From assembly GCA_002726205.1 (NCBI GenBank), contig PBSL01000003.1, forward strand, positions 5,522 to 69,521: a DNA stretch of 64,000 bases, read 5' to 3'. The position numbers were made by a program, and so were the translations under genes. Below, one piece after another: positions 52,140-62,046 of this stretch. The notes below the pieces were generated by a model. That model saw only the letters and a list, made by a program, of their open reading frames with translations, was not told the origin of the DNA and did no database searches. Origin of the DNA: Planctomycetaceae bacterium. Lineage in GTDB: Bacteria > Planctomycetota > Planctomycetia > Planctomycetales > Planctomycetaceae. The first letter of the stretch is position 1; each line of letters starts with the position of its first letter.

Positions 52140-55100
52140 GCCGGGCCAACCGGACTGGTTTCCGCGCTCGCCTGCTTGTCGGCATTGGCGCGTTCGCTCC
52201 ACCACGACTGCCGCGGCAGGCAGCCCATCGCGGCGATCGCCAGCTGGCTGGCACAGAAGGCTCCCAGCGCCAGCATCACGCCCTCGGTGAACCCGTAGCT
52301 GTGCAGGCCCACGCCCAGCTCGTTGACACCGAACCAGCTCCAGCTGACGACGATATTGCCCAGCACGGCCAGTGCCGCCAATCCACGATCCTTGACCAGA
52401 CCATCCCAGCGGGCATGAAGAACCAGGGCATTGAAGAGCACGATGATCAAGGCCCCGTTTTCCTTGGGGTCCCAGCCCCAGAATCGACCCCAGCTGTCAT
52501 CGGCCCACAGGCCCCCCAGCACGGTGCCGACAAAACTGAAGAACATCGCCGCACAGGTGGTCCCGTAGACAGCCCGTGCGAGGTTGCGACCGACCCGTTG
52601 CGAGAGTGACGGGGTCAGCACGCCTCGCAGAATGTACAGGGCGCCCAGCAGGCCAGCGACGTAGGTGCCCGTGTACCCCAGGGTGATGCAGACCACGTGT
52701 GTCGCCAGCCAGAACTGCGTGTCGAGCACGGCGGCCAGGACGGTGAACGTGTCGCCGTCGCCGGCAAGGTTCTGGGCGATGATCAGCGTGGCAAAACCCG
52801 AGATCGCGGCAATCACGTTACCGATCCCCATCTTGTACATCCGCTCGATGATGATCCCCGCCACCACGGCACCCCAGCCAATGAACACGGCCGAGGAATA
52901 CAGGTTGGTGACCGGCGGTTTTCCGGAAATGTAGACCCGTGACACCAGCCCGTAGGTGTGCAACACGAAGATCAGCAACACCAGCCATCCGGCGGTCCGA
53001 TTCAACAGCGTGGTCCAGCCCAGCCAGCTGCCGGCCACCAGCAGGAAGACGAAGCCGTAGAGAATGATCGACAGGTAGAAGGGCTCGAAACCGTTGAAAT
53101 GGTGTTCGAAACCAGCACGGGTGGCGTTGTATTCTTCCGGTGGGGCCTGGCTGTAAGCCTTCCGCAGGCTTTCGGTCTCGGCCGCAAAGGTCCCCGCGTC
53201 ACCAGCCTTCCAGGCCTGAAAGATGTTCTCCAGCGCCCGGCAACCGACAGGTGTCTCTTCCGAGAATCCCGTTTCGCCCAGCAGGACCAGGAACACGCTG
53301 CCGACCTGCTGCGTGAGCCGTTCGAGAACCGGACCACGTGTCCGCGACAACAACTCCTCGCGCTCGGCCGCGGTCACCTGCTCGAGCTGTTTCTTGACCA
53401 TCTCCAGCATCTCGGCCGGCGATGCCTTCATGCCCTGTTGACGGGCACTCTGAATGATCGAATCGATGGCCTGGTCCCGCACGATCCGTTCGAAATCCGG
53501 ATCGCGTAATTCCCCGAATCGCCGGACCAGCTCGGTCGCCACCGCCGCCGGAGAATCGACTTTCCATTCTCGGGCCGCATCGCGAATCCAGGCCCGCAGC
53601 GACTCCAGCGCCAGGGCCTGCCACTTCCGCTGCTTCGAGGGAACCGACAAGGGCAGATTCGCCCGCTGGTCGGTAAGTTCCCGCGAACGCAGGATCGAAA
53701 GAATACGATCAAAACTGGTGTCGAAACCGGGTTCGACCAGCTTGTGGGCGGCTCGCAGAGCCTGGTACTGCTGGATCCTGTTGTGCAGTTCACGCAGTTT
53801 TCTCTGGTACACCGTCATCTGTTCGCTCGGTGTCTCGATCGCCTTGGCGACCTGCTTGCGATACTCGCTTTGCCCCTGGGCCTCGCGGCCGGGAACGACA
53901 TGTTCCTGGAACTCGCGGTACGAGTAGCGGAACCCCTTTCGCCGCGACAGGCCGAGCGTATCGAGCACGTCGAAATTCTCGATACGGAACACCTTGTGTG
54001 TTCCCGCTTCTGTCGAATTGGCCATCTCGTCAAGCAACCAGTGGATGGCCGGCTGGCTGTTGCCGGCGGCATCCCGATAGGTATTGCGTCCCGAGATCAC
54101 CCGCAGGCTGTTGCGGGCCAGCGTGTCGAACGGTTTGACACGACCCTGGTAGACGACGGGCAATCGCCCCAGTGCATGCACGTTCGGCTCACCGGTAGCC
54201 ACCTTCGGTGGCCTCATCCGGCTGCCCAGCCATAGCACCGTCACCACCACGACGATCAGCGGAAAGAGGAACTGACCCTGGCGGTACCAGGGAACCGTTC
54301 CCATCGACAACCCGTCGTTGTCGTCAACCACCGGTGTTCCGTCGAAGTTGAGCATCTGCTCAGTCTCCTCCGCGGGTCGCGGTTGCCGGTCGTCGTCGGT
54401 TTCTTCCACGTCGAACATCCCTCGGCTCCGTCGCCGCTGGAAACGGATCAAGACCAACATGAACTGGTAGGCCATCCCGATGGCCACGACCATGCAGGCG
54501 ACATAGGGAATCATCCAGCCGGTGTTGGTGACAACCTGCAACCCGGTGACCTGGGCCTGTGGATCAACCGAGGACTGGTAGAAGGTCTTGCCGGCAAACC
54601 GCAACGGATTGTTCATCCAGATGTGGACCATCCGGTCGGTGGTCCCGCTGTCGTCGAGCAGTCGCACGTCCGATGAGTAGTTCCGGGCCGTCTGCGTCCC
54701 GATGTACTTGTCGTCTCGCACGTCGACCAGGTGCAGTGAATACGGAACGTAGCTCCGCTTGAACCGCAGATCGATCTCGTACGTCTTACCGTCGACGGTG
54801 ATATCCTGGGCCTTGAGGTGCTGGCTGAACAACCAACGGCCCAGCGACCCGCTCGGTTTTCCCTTGAGAGTCACCACGATCGAGGCCACGTCGACCGAGC
54901 CACTCGTGTCGGTACCCGTTCCGGGTCGAGCCTCCTCGACATCCAGGAACCGGCCCGAGCCTTCGAACGTCTTGTCCGCTTGTGGCCGGTTCTTCGGAGG
55001 CTGGGAATTCCTCAGAAACCGATCAACCTCGATGTCAAACGGCAGGTCCTCATGCGAGATCGTCTCGCCGTCAAGGAACCGGGTCGCCACACCCTCTTCG

Positions 55101-55927
55101 GTCAACGGCACAACCGTCACCCGGTCGGTCGCGGTATCGGACTGGTCGATGATCGCCAGTTCGACAGCCCGCACATCCTGTTCGAAGTTGACGGTCTCTC
55201 CCTCGCGGATGCTCATCTGCCCTTCGATGGCCGTCAACCCGACCAGCAGTTCACTGAACATCAACAGCAGCACGCCGGCATGCAGCAGCACGATTCCGGC
55301 GCGCCGGCGGAAGACCATGATGCACCCGGCCAGCAGCACACCCCCGGCCAGGCCACCCTGGAACAACTGGAACAGGATCCGTAACGACGGCCATTCCTGG
55401 AACAGCGGGTTCTCCTGCCCGCTCTGCATCGACCCCCACAGAATCACGACGGTGGTCAGGGCACAACCGGCGGCCAATGTCAGTATCCCGTACACCAGGC
55501 GTTGACCCCGGACCTGGACCTTGAAGCGGATCGCGTGTGCGGCCAACAGGTTGATGGCCATCGCCCCACCGATCATCCAGCCACCGGGAAACGGAAGCCC
55601 GAGTCCCTCGGGGATGTCGGTCAGCGGTTCCAGGAAGCTCCCCATGAAAAATGACTTGGGAAAGAAGACCCGGAATTCGATCCATGCGAAATCTGTTCGA
55701 AAATAATCCCGGACCACCTCCCAGATGTCCTTGTGGACCTGGGCCAGCGTGCCTGCCAGGACAATGAAGATCGCCATCGCGAACAGAACCACCGTGATCT
55801 TCAACGAGGCCAGCAGGCGAAGCAGCCCCGGGATCTTCGGACCTGACGTCGCCGACAGCTCGTCTTCCCGGTCGGACACCGGTGTGTCGATCGCCGCGAT
55901 CTCGTCAGACAGGTTTTCAGCCGTCAT
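52136..55927 (-). CDS. ResB-CcsA fusion, cytochrome c biogenesis (System II) protein
   Basis: About 1263 aa from ATG 55927, chosen for GGAGA eight bases upstream; ATG 55942 and 55948 are alternatives. The N-terminal ResB part (about 25-520) has LLASLKITVVLFAMAIFIVLAGTLAQ and a large extracytoplasmic domain. A helical, charged periplasmic region of about 400 residues follows. The C-terminal CcsA part (about 970-1240) contains the heme-handling WWD motif WADDSWGRFWGWDPKENG near 1141-1158 and conserved His (ATHVVCITLGYTG). System II ccsBA exports heme and attaches it to CxxCH proteins. Clients in this window include the 1631 membrane protein and the PSD1 protein. It follows the repeat lipoprotein with an 11-base overlap. 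Confidence 0.92.
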   Translation of the reverse strand: MTAENLSDEIAAIDTPVSDREDELSATSGPKIPGLLRLLASLKITVVLFAMAIFIVLAGTLAQVHKDIWEVVRDYFRTDFAWIEFRVFFPKSFFMGSFLEPLTDIPEGLGLPFPGGWMIGGAMAINLLAAHAIRFKVQVRGQRLVYGILTLAAGCALTTVVILWGSMQSGQENPLFQEWPSLRILFQLFQGGLAGGVLLAGCIMVFRRRAGIVLLHAGVLLLMFSELLVGLTAIEGQMSIREGETVNFEQDVRAVELAIIDQSDTATDRVTVVPLTEEGVATRFLDGETISHEDLPFDIEVDRFLRNSQPPKNRPQADKTFEGSGRFLDVEEARPGTGTDTSGSVDVASIVVTLKGKPSGSLGRWLFSQHLKAQDITVDGKTYEIDLRFKRSYVPYSLHLVDVRDDKYIGTQTARNYSSDVRLLDDSGTTDRMVHIWMNNPLRFAGKTFYQSSVDPQAQVTGLQVVTNTGWMIPYVACMVVAIGMAYQFMLVLIRFQRRRSRGMFDVEETDDDRQPRPAEETEQMLNFDGTPVVDDNDGLSMGTVPWYRQGQFLFPLIVVVVTVLWLGSRMRPPKVATGEPNVHALGRLPVVYQGRVKPFDTLARNSLRVISGRNTYRDAAGNSQPAIHWLLDEMANSTEAGTHKVFRIENFDVLDTLGLSRRKGFRYSYREFQEHVVPGREAQGQSEYRKQVAKAIETPSEQMTVYQRKLRELHNRIQQYQALRAAHKLVEPGFDTSFDRILSILRSRELTDQRANLPLSVPSKQRKWQALALESLRAWIRDAAREWKVDSPAAVATELVRRFGELRDPDFERIVRDQAIDSIIQSARQQGMKASPAEMLEMVKKQLEQVTAAEREELLSRTRGPVLERLTQQVGSVFLVLLGETGFSEETPVGCRALENIFQAWKAGDAGTFAAETESLRKAYSQAPPEEYNATRAGFEHHFNGFEPFYLSIILYGFVFLLVAGSWLGWTTLLNRTAGWLVLLIFVLHTYGLVSRVYISGKPPVTNLYSSAVFIGWGAVVAGIIIERMYKMGIGNVIAAISGFATLIIAQNLAGDGDTFTVLAAVLDTQFWLATHVVCITLGYTGTYVAGLLGALYILRGVLTPSLSQRVGRNLARAVYGTTCAAMFFSFVGTVLGGLWADDSWGRFWGWDPKENGALIIVLFNALVLHARWDGLVKDRGLAALAVLGNIVVSWSWFGVNELGVGLHSYGFTEGVMLALGAFCASQLAIAAMGCLPRQSWWSERANADKQASAETSPVGPA

Positions 55928-57077
55928 CGGGCTGTTCTCCATTGCCATCCGCTTCGGCTCCGAATCGGGCCGAGTTTACAAACGCCTTGAACTCGGTTCG
56001 GCTGCGGTCGGCCAGCCGGTTGGGAGCCGTCAGCTTGAAGAACCATGTCAGCCCGCCGGTTTCAACGATCGCGCCCAGGATCGTATCGCGAGGCCCGGCA
56101 AACTCGAGATACTGGCCGACCGCCGGGCCCAACTTGATCGGTTCCAGGACGGCCTTCAGCCCATCCGACTCGATGGCGTCCAGGGCCACCTGTCTTCGCC
56201 AGCGGTTGACGTTGATCAACAGGCTGCGGCGTCCCACCGGCATCGCCGTCACGGTCACTTCGCCCGACTCGCCGTCGGCCTTCAACCCGAACGCCGCCTG
56301 GCGACGGATGGTGATTCCGCCACGGCTGACGACCTTTTGGCCCGGAGACCAGGTCGGCGGCGCCTGGTAGCGCAACCGGGGTTCAGCAGCCGACGGTCCC
56401 GGTCGGCTCGGAGCGGACCGGGGACGATCCGAACCGCCGGCAGCCAGCGGTCCCATCATCGGACCGCTGGGCTTCATGTGTCCGACCAGGTTCAGCACGA
56501 TCGTGGCCTGATCCTTGCCGATTGACAGCGTTTCGGTTTCGGCAGCCAGCTGTCCGGGCAGCAACGGCGGCAACCGCATTTGACCCCTCCAGCGGTTGAC
56601 GTTCTGCAACAGGTAGGCGTCGTAATCTCCCGCGGGCATGGGAAGTCGTGTGACCGAGAGTTCCGCTGACTTGTCACCCTCGCCCAACGACAACGTGGCG
56701 AACCGCATCCCCCCGGGCTCGCCATCGCCTTTCCGGGTCCACCTCTCCGGCAACGTCCAACGGGGATTGCCACTGGTCTCGTCGAAACTGATCGATTCAA
56801 GAAACCTGCGAAAGGCGTCGGACTGTTCGGCGACGATTTCTTTCAACCCCGAGGCCTTGAAAAACCAGGCCTGCCCCGCCCGCGGTACCAGGGCCGCCAG
56901 CATACGGTCGGGTCCCTCAACATGGTTGCGGGCATAAACCGCCTTGGGCTTGGGAATCGAGTATGTCGAGATTTCGGCGTCTCGACAGCCGGCCACCAGC
57001 AACAAGCCAGGGCACAGCAACAGGACAACACCGCCACGTGGAAGAACGGATCGAGCCATCCGGGTGGTTCTCTGCAT
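55917..57077 (-). CDS. Lipoprotein with A-B-B-A internal repeats, coupled to ccsBA
   Basis: 386 aa from ATG 57077 (ATG 57059 also possible). The signal is VVLLLCPGLLLVAGC with lipidated Cys around residue 31. Two repeat types alternate. Type A is LVPRAGQAWFFKASG...F-F--S--F near the N-terminus and IVETGGLTWFFKLTAP...F--FV-SARF at the C-terminus. Type B is W...P--W...VTRLPM...NVNRWRGQ and W-P...VTAMPV...NVNRWRRQ in the middle. No known domain is recognised. Its stop lies inside the start region of the ResB-CcsA gene (11-base overlap), implying coupled translation and a possible role in cytochrome c maturation or apocytochrome handling (inference). Confidence 0.72.
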   Translation of the reverse strand: MQRTTRMARSVLPRGGVVLLLCPGLLLVAGCRDAEISTYSIPKPKAVYARNHVEGPDRMLAALVPRAGQAWFFKASGLKEIVAEQSDAFRRFLESISFDETSGNPRWTLPERWTRKGDGEPGGMRFATLSLGEGDKSAELSVTRLPMPAGDYDAYLLQNVNRWRGQMRLPPLLPGQLAAETETLSIGKDQATIVLNLVGHMKPSGPMMGPLAAGGSDRPRSAPSRPGPSAAEPRLRYQAPPTWSPGQKVVSRGGITIRRQAAFGLKADGESGEVTVTAMPVGRRSLLINVNRWRRQVALDAIESDGLKAVLEPIKLGPAVGQYLEFAGPRDTILGAIVETGGLTWFFKLTAPNRLADRSRTEFKAFVNSARFGAEADGNGEQPDDG

Positions 57078-57221
57078 ACGCGAGGGAGGGGACGAGTCCG
57101 GGGAGGGACCGGCGGTGACCGGCGTGGAATCGAACCCGGCCATTATAGTCCACCATCCCACCAGCGCGAAGGATCGCCCTTGTAGTGGAAAACTGCCAAC
57201 TGGAACGAGTAGAAACAGGGT

Positions 57222-58310
57222 ATGAATGAAACCGCGATCCCACTGGTGGAACTTTCCGGATCTCCGTCGGACATCGGCGAGGCACATGGCGAGTCGTTTC
57301 GTGAACTGGTCGGCGAACACATTGCCTGTCATCGCGAGTGGATTTTCGAGAACTCGGCCATCCCGCTCGACGACGAGTCGCTGGATGCAACCTGGCAACC
57401 CTGGATTGCCGCCAACGAAGCGGTTGCGCCGGCGTTGATCGAGGAAATGCGGGGGATTGCCCGCGGAGCCGGTGTGCCGTTTGAACACGTCTTCCAGGTC
57501 AACTCGCTGCTGGACATCGGCAACTTCCGCTGGATCGACTGCGTGCGACAGCTTGTCGGTTGCACGAGTTTCGTGGTTCCTCACGAGGCGGGTACCAACC
57601 AGACGTTGATCGGCCAGACTTACGACCTGGCCTTTTTTCGCCGCCGGTTCAACATCGTGTTGCGGATCCGCCCCGAGGACGGTCCCTCTCAACTGGTCTA
57701 CTCGCTGGCCGGCATCGTTGGCCTGGCGGGACTCAATCAACACGGCCTGGGTATCAACATCAACTACCTCTCGAGCAACGACTGCCAGCCGGGCAAGCTG
57801 CACGCGGTGATCGTCCGCCAGGTGTTGGCCGCAACGAACCTGGCCGATGCCGTCGCGGCTCCGACGGCCGGAACCCGCGCCGGAGGGTCTCACTACCTGG
57901 TCGCCGACGACGCCGGGCACGTGGTCAGTGTCGAAACCACCGCCGGGGCGTTCGCGTTGTTTTATCCCGACGGGAAACCTTACGGCCACACCAATCACTA
58001 CCTTGCCGAGTGGCTTCAGCCACGCCAGGTGATCCGATCGACGGCCATCGGCAGTTCGATCGCCCGCTACACGGCCCTGCGGCGGTTCCTGCAGCGAGAC
58101 GACCTGGATCGCGAGTCGCTCAAGGCGATGACGGCCGACCACAGCTCCTATCCCCGTTCGATCTGTGCTCACGGTGGCCCTGACGAACCCGACCATCTCC
58201 GCGGCAGCACGATCGCGGCGATGGTGCAGGTGCTGGGCGAGCGGAGCATGCACATCTGCGCCGGCTGCGCGTGCGAGGGCGAGTACCAGGCAATTGCGCT
58301 GGAGGGCTGA
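57222..58310 (+). CDS. Peptidase C45 / acyl-CoA:6-APA acyltransferase-like Ntn hydrolase
   Basis: 362 aa. Early GSPSDIGEAHGESFRELV is the C45 N-terminal pattern. GCTSFVVP at 113-120 carries the Cys114 that becomes the N-terminal nucleophile after autocatalytic Gly-Cys cleavage. LIGQTYDLAF and LNQHGLGININYLSSND, then SHYLVADDAGHVVSVETT and YGHTNHYL, match the family body. Relatives hydrolyse or transfer acyl groups on amides. The substrate is unknown. No signal peptide is seen. It diverges from the lipoprotein/ccsBA operon (144-base gap) and ends three bases from the convergent DUF1501 stop. Confidence 0.85.
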   Translation: MNETAIPLVELSGSPSDIGEAHGESFRELVGEHIACHREWIFENSAIPLDDESLDATWQPWIAANEAVAPALIEEMRGIARGAGVPFEHVFQVNSLLDIGNFRWIDCVRQLVGCTSFVVPHEAGTNQTLIGQTYDLAFFRRRFNIVLRIRPEDGPSQLVYSLAGIVGLAGLNQHGLGININYLSSNDCQPGKLHAVIVRQVLAATNLADAVAAPTAGTRAGGSHYLVADDAGHVVSVETTAGAFALFYPDGKPYGHTNHYLAEWLQPRQVIRSTAIGSSIARYTALRRFLQRDDLDRESLKAMTADHSSYPRSICAHGGPDEPDHLRGSTIAAMVQVLGERSMHICAGCACEGEYQAIALEG

Positions 58311-58313
58311 GGG

Positions 58314-59672
58314 CTACTCGAGCAGTTCGTGGACCACGTTGCCGTGGACATCGGTCAGCCGGAAATCGCGACCGGCATAGCGGTAGGTCAACCGCTCGTG
58401 ATCCAGTCCCATCAGGTGCAGGATCGTGGCATGCAGGTCATGCACGTGGACCTTGTCGGTGACGGCCTGGAACCCGAAGTCGTCGGTGGCCCCGTAGGCC
58501 TGGCCTCCCCTGGCACCACCCCCGGCCAACCACATGGTGAATCCATAGTGGTTGTGATCGCGGCCGTCGGTCCCCTTGCCTTCCGAGAGATCGGTGGTGG
58601 GTGTGCGGCCGAACTCACCCCCCCAGACAACCAGGGTGTCCTCGAGCAGTCCTGAACCGGCCAGGTCATCGAGCAAAGCGGCGATCGGACGGTCGATGTC
58701 ACGACAGAGACTGGCAGCCCGCGCGTTGTGACTGTGGTGCGTGTCCCAGGGCTGGCCGTTGCCGTAATAGACCTGCACGAAGCGGACGCCCCGTTCAACC
58801 AGCCGTCGAGCCAGCAGGCAGCCGTTGCCGAATTCCCGGGTGCCGTAGGCCTCGCGAACCTGTTTCGATTCGCGAGAGAGGTCGAAAGCGTCGGTCGCGG
58901 CGAACTGCATCCGGAAGGCGGTCTCCATCGATTTCAGCCGCGCCGCCAGCAATGGATCGCCTCCACGGCGGTCCAGGTGACGTCGATTGACCGCTTGCAT
59001 CAACTTCAGCTGCCGCGCCTGGGTGGGCCGGTCGAGGTGGGCGTTGCGGAGGTAGGGGATCATCTGTTTCGGATCGAGCGACTTGTGGTTGATGTAGGTA
59101 CCCTGGTGCTCGGCCGGCAGGAAGGCACTGGTCCACAGCACCGAGAACCTCACCGGACGTCCCGGGCACAGCACCACGTATCCGGGCAGGTTCTCGTTCT
59201 CGGTCCCCAGCCCGTAGCTCAACCAGCTGCCCATGCTCGGAGCCGTCGGCGAGATCGTGCCGTTGTTGATCTGCAGCAGCGCGGGGCCGTGGTTGGGATT
59301 GTCGGTGTGCAGGCTGCGGATCACGCACAGCCGGTCGGAGTGCCGGGACAGGTTCGGCATCAAGTCGCTGATCTCCAGACCGCTCTCACCGTGTCGACGG
59401 TACCGGAAGGGTGAGGGCATCAGTCCGGCGGTTTGCCGCTCGGTCCGTAACTTCACCGCTTCGGGTCGCTGGCCCGCGTACTTGTGCAGCAGCGGCTTGG
59501 GATCGAACAGGTCGGCCTGGTACGGGCCGCCGTTCATGAACAACTGGATCACGCGACGAGCCCGGGGCTGGAAATGAGGCCCCTGGGCCGATTGCACGGC
59601 ACCGGCCAGGGCCACGGCACCCAGGCCGCCCCCCATCCGCGCGATCATCTGTCGTCTCGAGATTGAAATCAT
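58314..59672 (-). CDS. DUF1501 secreted protein with Tat-like signal
   Basis: 452 aa. N-terminus SISRRQMIARMGGGLGAVALAGAV contains a twin-arginine-like SRR-x-M followed by a hydrophobic stretch, so Tat export is likely. DUF1501 body: RRVIQLFMNGGPYQADLFDPKP, HGPALLQINNG, PSMGSWLSYGLGTENENLPGYVV, DTHHSHNARAASL, VWGGEFGRTP and GRDHNHYGFTMWLAGGG. The fold belongs to the alkaline phosphatase/sulfatase superfamily. In planctomycetes it almost always pairs with a PSD1-domain cytochrome, as here (six bases downstream). Function is unsettled; polysaccharide degradation has been proposed for this pair. Confidence 0.92.
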   Translation of the reverse strand: MISISRRQMIARMGGGLGAVALAGAVQSAQGPHFQPRARRVIQLFMNGGPYQADLFDPKPLLHKYAGQRPEAVKLRTERQTAGLMPSPFRYRRHGESGLEISDLMPNLSRHSDRLCVIRSLHTDNPNHGPALLQINNGTISPTAPSMGSWLSYGLGTENENLPGYVVLCPGRPVRFSVLWTSAFLPAEHQGTYINHKSLDPKQMIPYLRNAHLDRPTQARQLKLMQAVNRRHLDRRGGDPLLAARLKSMETAFRMQFAATDAFDLSRESKQVREAYGTREFGNGCLLARRLVERGVRFVQVYYGNGQPWDTHHSHNARAASLCRDIDRPIAALLDDLAGSGLLEDTLVVWGGEFGRTPTTDLSEGKGTDGRDHNHYGFTMWLAGGGARGGQAYGATDDFGFQAVTDKVHVHDLHATILHLMGLDHERLTYRYAGRDFRLTDVHGNVVHELLE

Positions 59673-59678
59673 GGCGTA

Positions 59679-62018
59679 TCAGTCAACAAACACGAACTCG
59701 TTGCTGCCCAGCAGTACCTGGATGTATTGAGGCCACCCCCGCGGTCCGGCCGCCGCCAGGAACTCGACCGCCGTCTGTATCTCGCCCGGCCCGGCGGTCC
59801 GATCGAACAGCAGTCGGTGCAGTCGATCGACGGCGATCCGCGGTCGCGGTCCGCCGGGGATGCGCGAGGCGATCAGGGCCGATTGCCGGATGATGAACGG
59901 GCTGTTGAGAACGAACAGCTGTTGCAGTGGCGTGATGGTGCGAACTCGCTTGGGACTGTGACCGGTCGGAGACGGAAAATCGTAGAGCCGCAACATGGTG
60001 TCCAACTCGCGGCGATTGATCGTCGAGTACAGCGTGCGACGTCGGTGTTTGGGGTTGTCGACTGTCCGGGCCGGACCACCCAGGGCCATGTCGAGTTCTC
60101 CGCTGGCCGTCAGCATCGCGTCGCGCCACGCTTCGATCGACAGCCGACGGCGATTCATCCTCCCCAGCCAGCGATTGTCCGGATCGATTGTCCGGCCCGG
60201 GCCAGCGGATCGACTGGCCTGGCGGTAGGTGGCCGAGAGTACCAGTTCGCGGTGCAGCCACTTCAATGACCAGCCGTTGTCGATGAACCTGCCGGCGAGA
60301 TCCTCGAGCAGTTCCGGGTGCGAGGGCCGTTCGCCCTGGAAACCAAAGTTCGACGGCGTGGTGACCAGCCCGTGGCCAAAGTGCTCACGCCAGATGCGGT
60401 TGACGATGACGCGAGCCGTCAGCGATCCTCCCTGCCGGGAGTCAACCAGAGCGTTGGCCAGTTCCAGCCGGCCGCTGCCGTTCCGGAAGGGACGGATCTT
60501 GCCCTGCGACAGCACTTCCAGGAACCGTCGCGGAACAACCGGCCCGAGGCTGGACGGGTTGCCCCGTTGATGAATCGCCAGGTCACGAACTTCCCCGAGG
60601 CGGTATTCCAGCCGCGTCATGTCCTGCCCGTCGGCAAGCACGAACAGGCTGGCATCTTCCAGCGAGTGAGTTCGCGGAGCGTCGAAGTCGGGGGTCGACT
60701 TCTTGATCTGTTCGATCCGTGCCTTGAGCCGTGCGATCTGCTGCTGCTTGTCGCCGGGAGCGGGGATGCGGAGGCTGACCTGTGTGACGGCTCGTTCCAG
60801 CTTGTCGATCCGTCGGTCGGCATCACGGACCACGTTGGCCCGGTCGGCCGGCAACAGCGGTTGGTCGAACAGTCGCGTACTGGCCAGCACGCCGGCCAGG
60901 GCGTAGTAGTCAGCCTGGTTGACCGGGTCGAACTTGTGGTCATGACATCTTGCACACGCCAGCGTGAGTCCCAGGAAAGTGCGACCGATGGTGTCGATCC
61001 GCTCCTCCCACTCCTCGGCCACCACGACCTTGATCAGGCCCGGAGCCAGCCGGGGCTCTTTCCAGTAAGTGGGCGAGAGACCCAGAAACCCCAACGCGCG
61101 GCGTTGTTCGATGGGCAGGCCGGGGACCTGATCGGCGGCCAGTTGCCGACGGACGAACTCGTCGAATGGCAGATCCGAGTTGATCGCTTCAACAACCCAG
61201 TCACGATAACGCCAGGCCCCGGCGGTGCTCTTGAGCCAGGACGCGGTGGTGTCTGAATAGCGGGCCAGGTCCAACCAGCCACGAGCCCAGTGTTCGCCGT
61301 GATGCGGGCTGGCCAGGAACACGTCGACGAGGTGTTCGTAGGCATCGGGCCGGGTGTCGGTGATGAACCGATCGACCTGCCCGCTGGTCGGCGGCAGACC
61401 CAGCAGATCGAAACTCAGCCGCCGGACCAGGGTCCTTCGATCCGCCTCGGCAGACGGGGCCAGGTCGTGCTGCTTTAGACCCGCGTGGATGAAGTGGTCG
61501 ATCCTCCCTCGTGCCCAGGAATCGGCCCGGGTCGAACGGGGTGCAGTGACCGGCTGCAGGGGCTGAAACGACCAGAATTCGCGAGCCGTCTTCATGTCGC
61601 GAACCGACTGGGGCTTATCGCCTGCCCGGTCCCTGGGCAGAGCCGCCCCCAGCCGAACCCACTCAACCAGGATCGCAATCTCAGCCGGGGGCAGCTTGCT
61701 CCTGGGTGGCATCTGCAGCTTGGCATTGGTGTACCGAACGGCTTCGATCAACCGGCTGGCATTGGGCCGACCCTCGACAATCGCCGGCCCCGAGTCACCT
61801 CCCCGCCGGATCGCTGTGGACCGATCCAGTCGCAGGCCACCCTCGATCGGCTTGGATTTTTTCGAGTGGCACTTGTAGCAGCGACGGACCAGCAGTGGTC
61901 GCCCCCGCCGTTCGAAGAACTCGAGGTTCTTCGCAGACGGGGGCTTGGCAGCCGCCGAAAGCGGCGCCCAGGTCGTCGCCGCGATGACCACGGCTGAAAC
62001 GATGCGTGCCCGGCTCAT
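59679..62018 (-). CDS. PSD1 cytochrome c protein (DUF1549-DUF1553)
   Basis: 779 aa. Signal peptide RARIVSAVVIAATTWAPLSAAA. The N-terminal planctomycete cytochrome c domain has RRCYKCHSKK (heme site at 47-51) and MPPRSKLP as possible distal Met. DUF1549 follows (VRRLSFDLLGLPPTSGQVDRF, HWARGWLDLARYSD), then a second CxxCH in LACARCHDHKFDP near residue 356. DUF1553 ends the protein (ARVIVNRIWREHFGHGLVTTPSNFG, then LQQLFVLNSPF). Heme attachment would depend on a System II complex such as the one encoded at 52-56 kb. It is the middle gene of a three-gene operon. Confidence 0.93.
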   Translation of the reverse strand: MSRARIVSAVVIAATTWAPLSAAAKPPSAKNLEFFERRGRPLLVRRCYKCHSKKSKPIEGGLRLDRSTAIRRGGDSGPAIVEGRPNASRLIEAVRYTNAKLQMPPRSKLPPAEIAILVEWVRLGAALPRDRAGDKPQSVRDMKTAREFWSFQPLQPVTAPRSTRADSWARGRIDHFIHAGLKQHDLAPSAEADRRTLVRRLSFDLLGLPPTSGQVDRFITDTRPDAYEHLVDVFLASPHHGEHWARGWLDLARYSDTTASWLKSTAGAWRYRDWVVEAINSDLPFDEFVRRQLAADQVPGLPIEQRRALGFLGLSPTYWKEPRLAPGLIKVVVAEEWEERIDTIGRTFLGLTLACARCHDHKFDPVNQADYYALAGVLASTRLFDQPLLPADRANVVRDADRRIDKLERAVTQVSLRIPAPGDKQQQIARLKARIEQIKKSTPDFDAPRTHSLEDASLFVLADGQDMTRLEYRLGEVRDLAIHQRGNPSSLGPVVPRRFLEVLSQGKIRPFRNGSGRLELANALVDSRQGGSLTARVIVNRIWREHFGHGLVTTPSNFGFQGERPSHPELLEDLAGRFIDNGWSLKWLHRELVLSATYRQASRSAGPGRTIDPDNRWLGRMNRRRLSIEAWRDAMLTASGELDMALGGPARTVDNPKHRRRTLYSTINRRELDTMLRLYDFPSPTGHSPKRVRTITPLQQLFVLNSPFIIRQSALIASRIPGGPRPRIAVDRLHRLLFDRTAGPGEIQTAVEFLAAAGPRGWPQYIQVLLGSNEFVFVD

Positions 62019-62046
62019 CGTGTCCTACTGTCACCGAACCCGGAAA

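Noticed and set aside
51134-52609. 491-codon frame over the DUF1570 gene, the 32-aa gene and the end of ccsBA
   Set aside because: It crosses three supported genes and has shadow-type composition.
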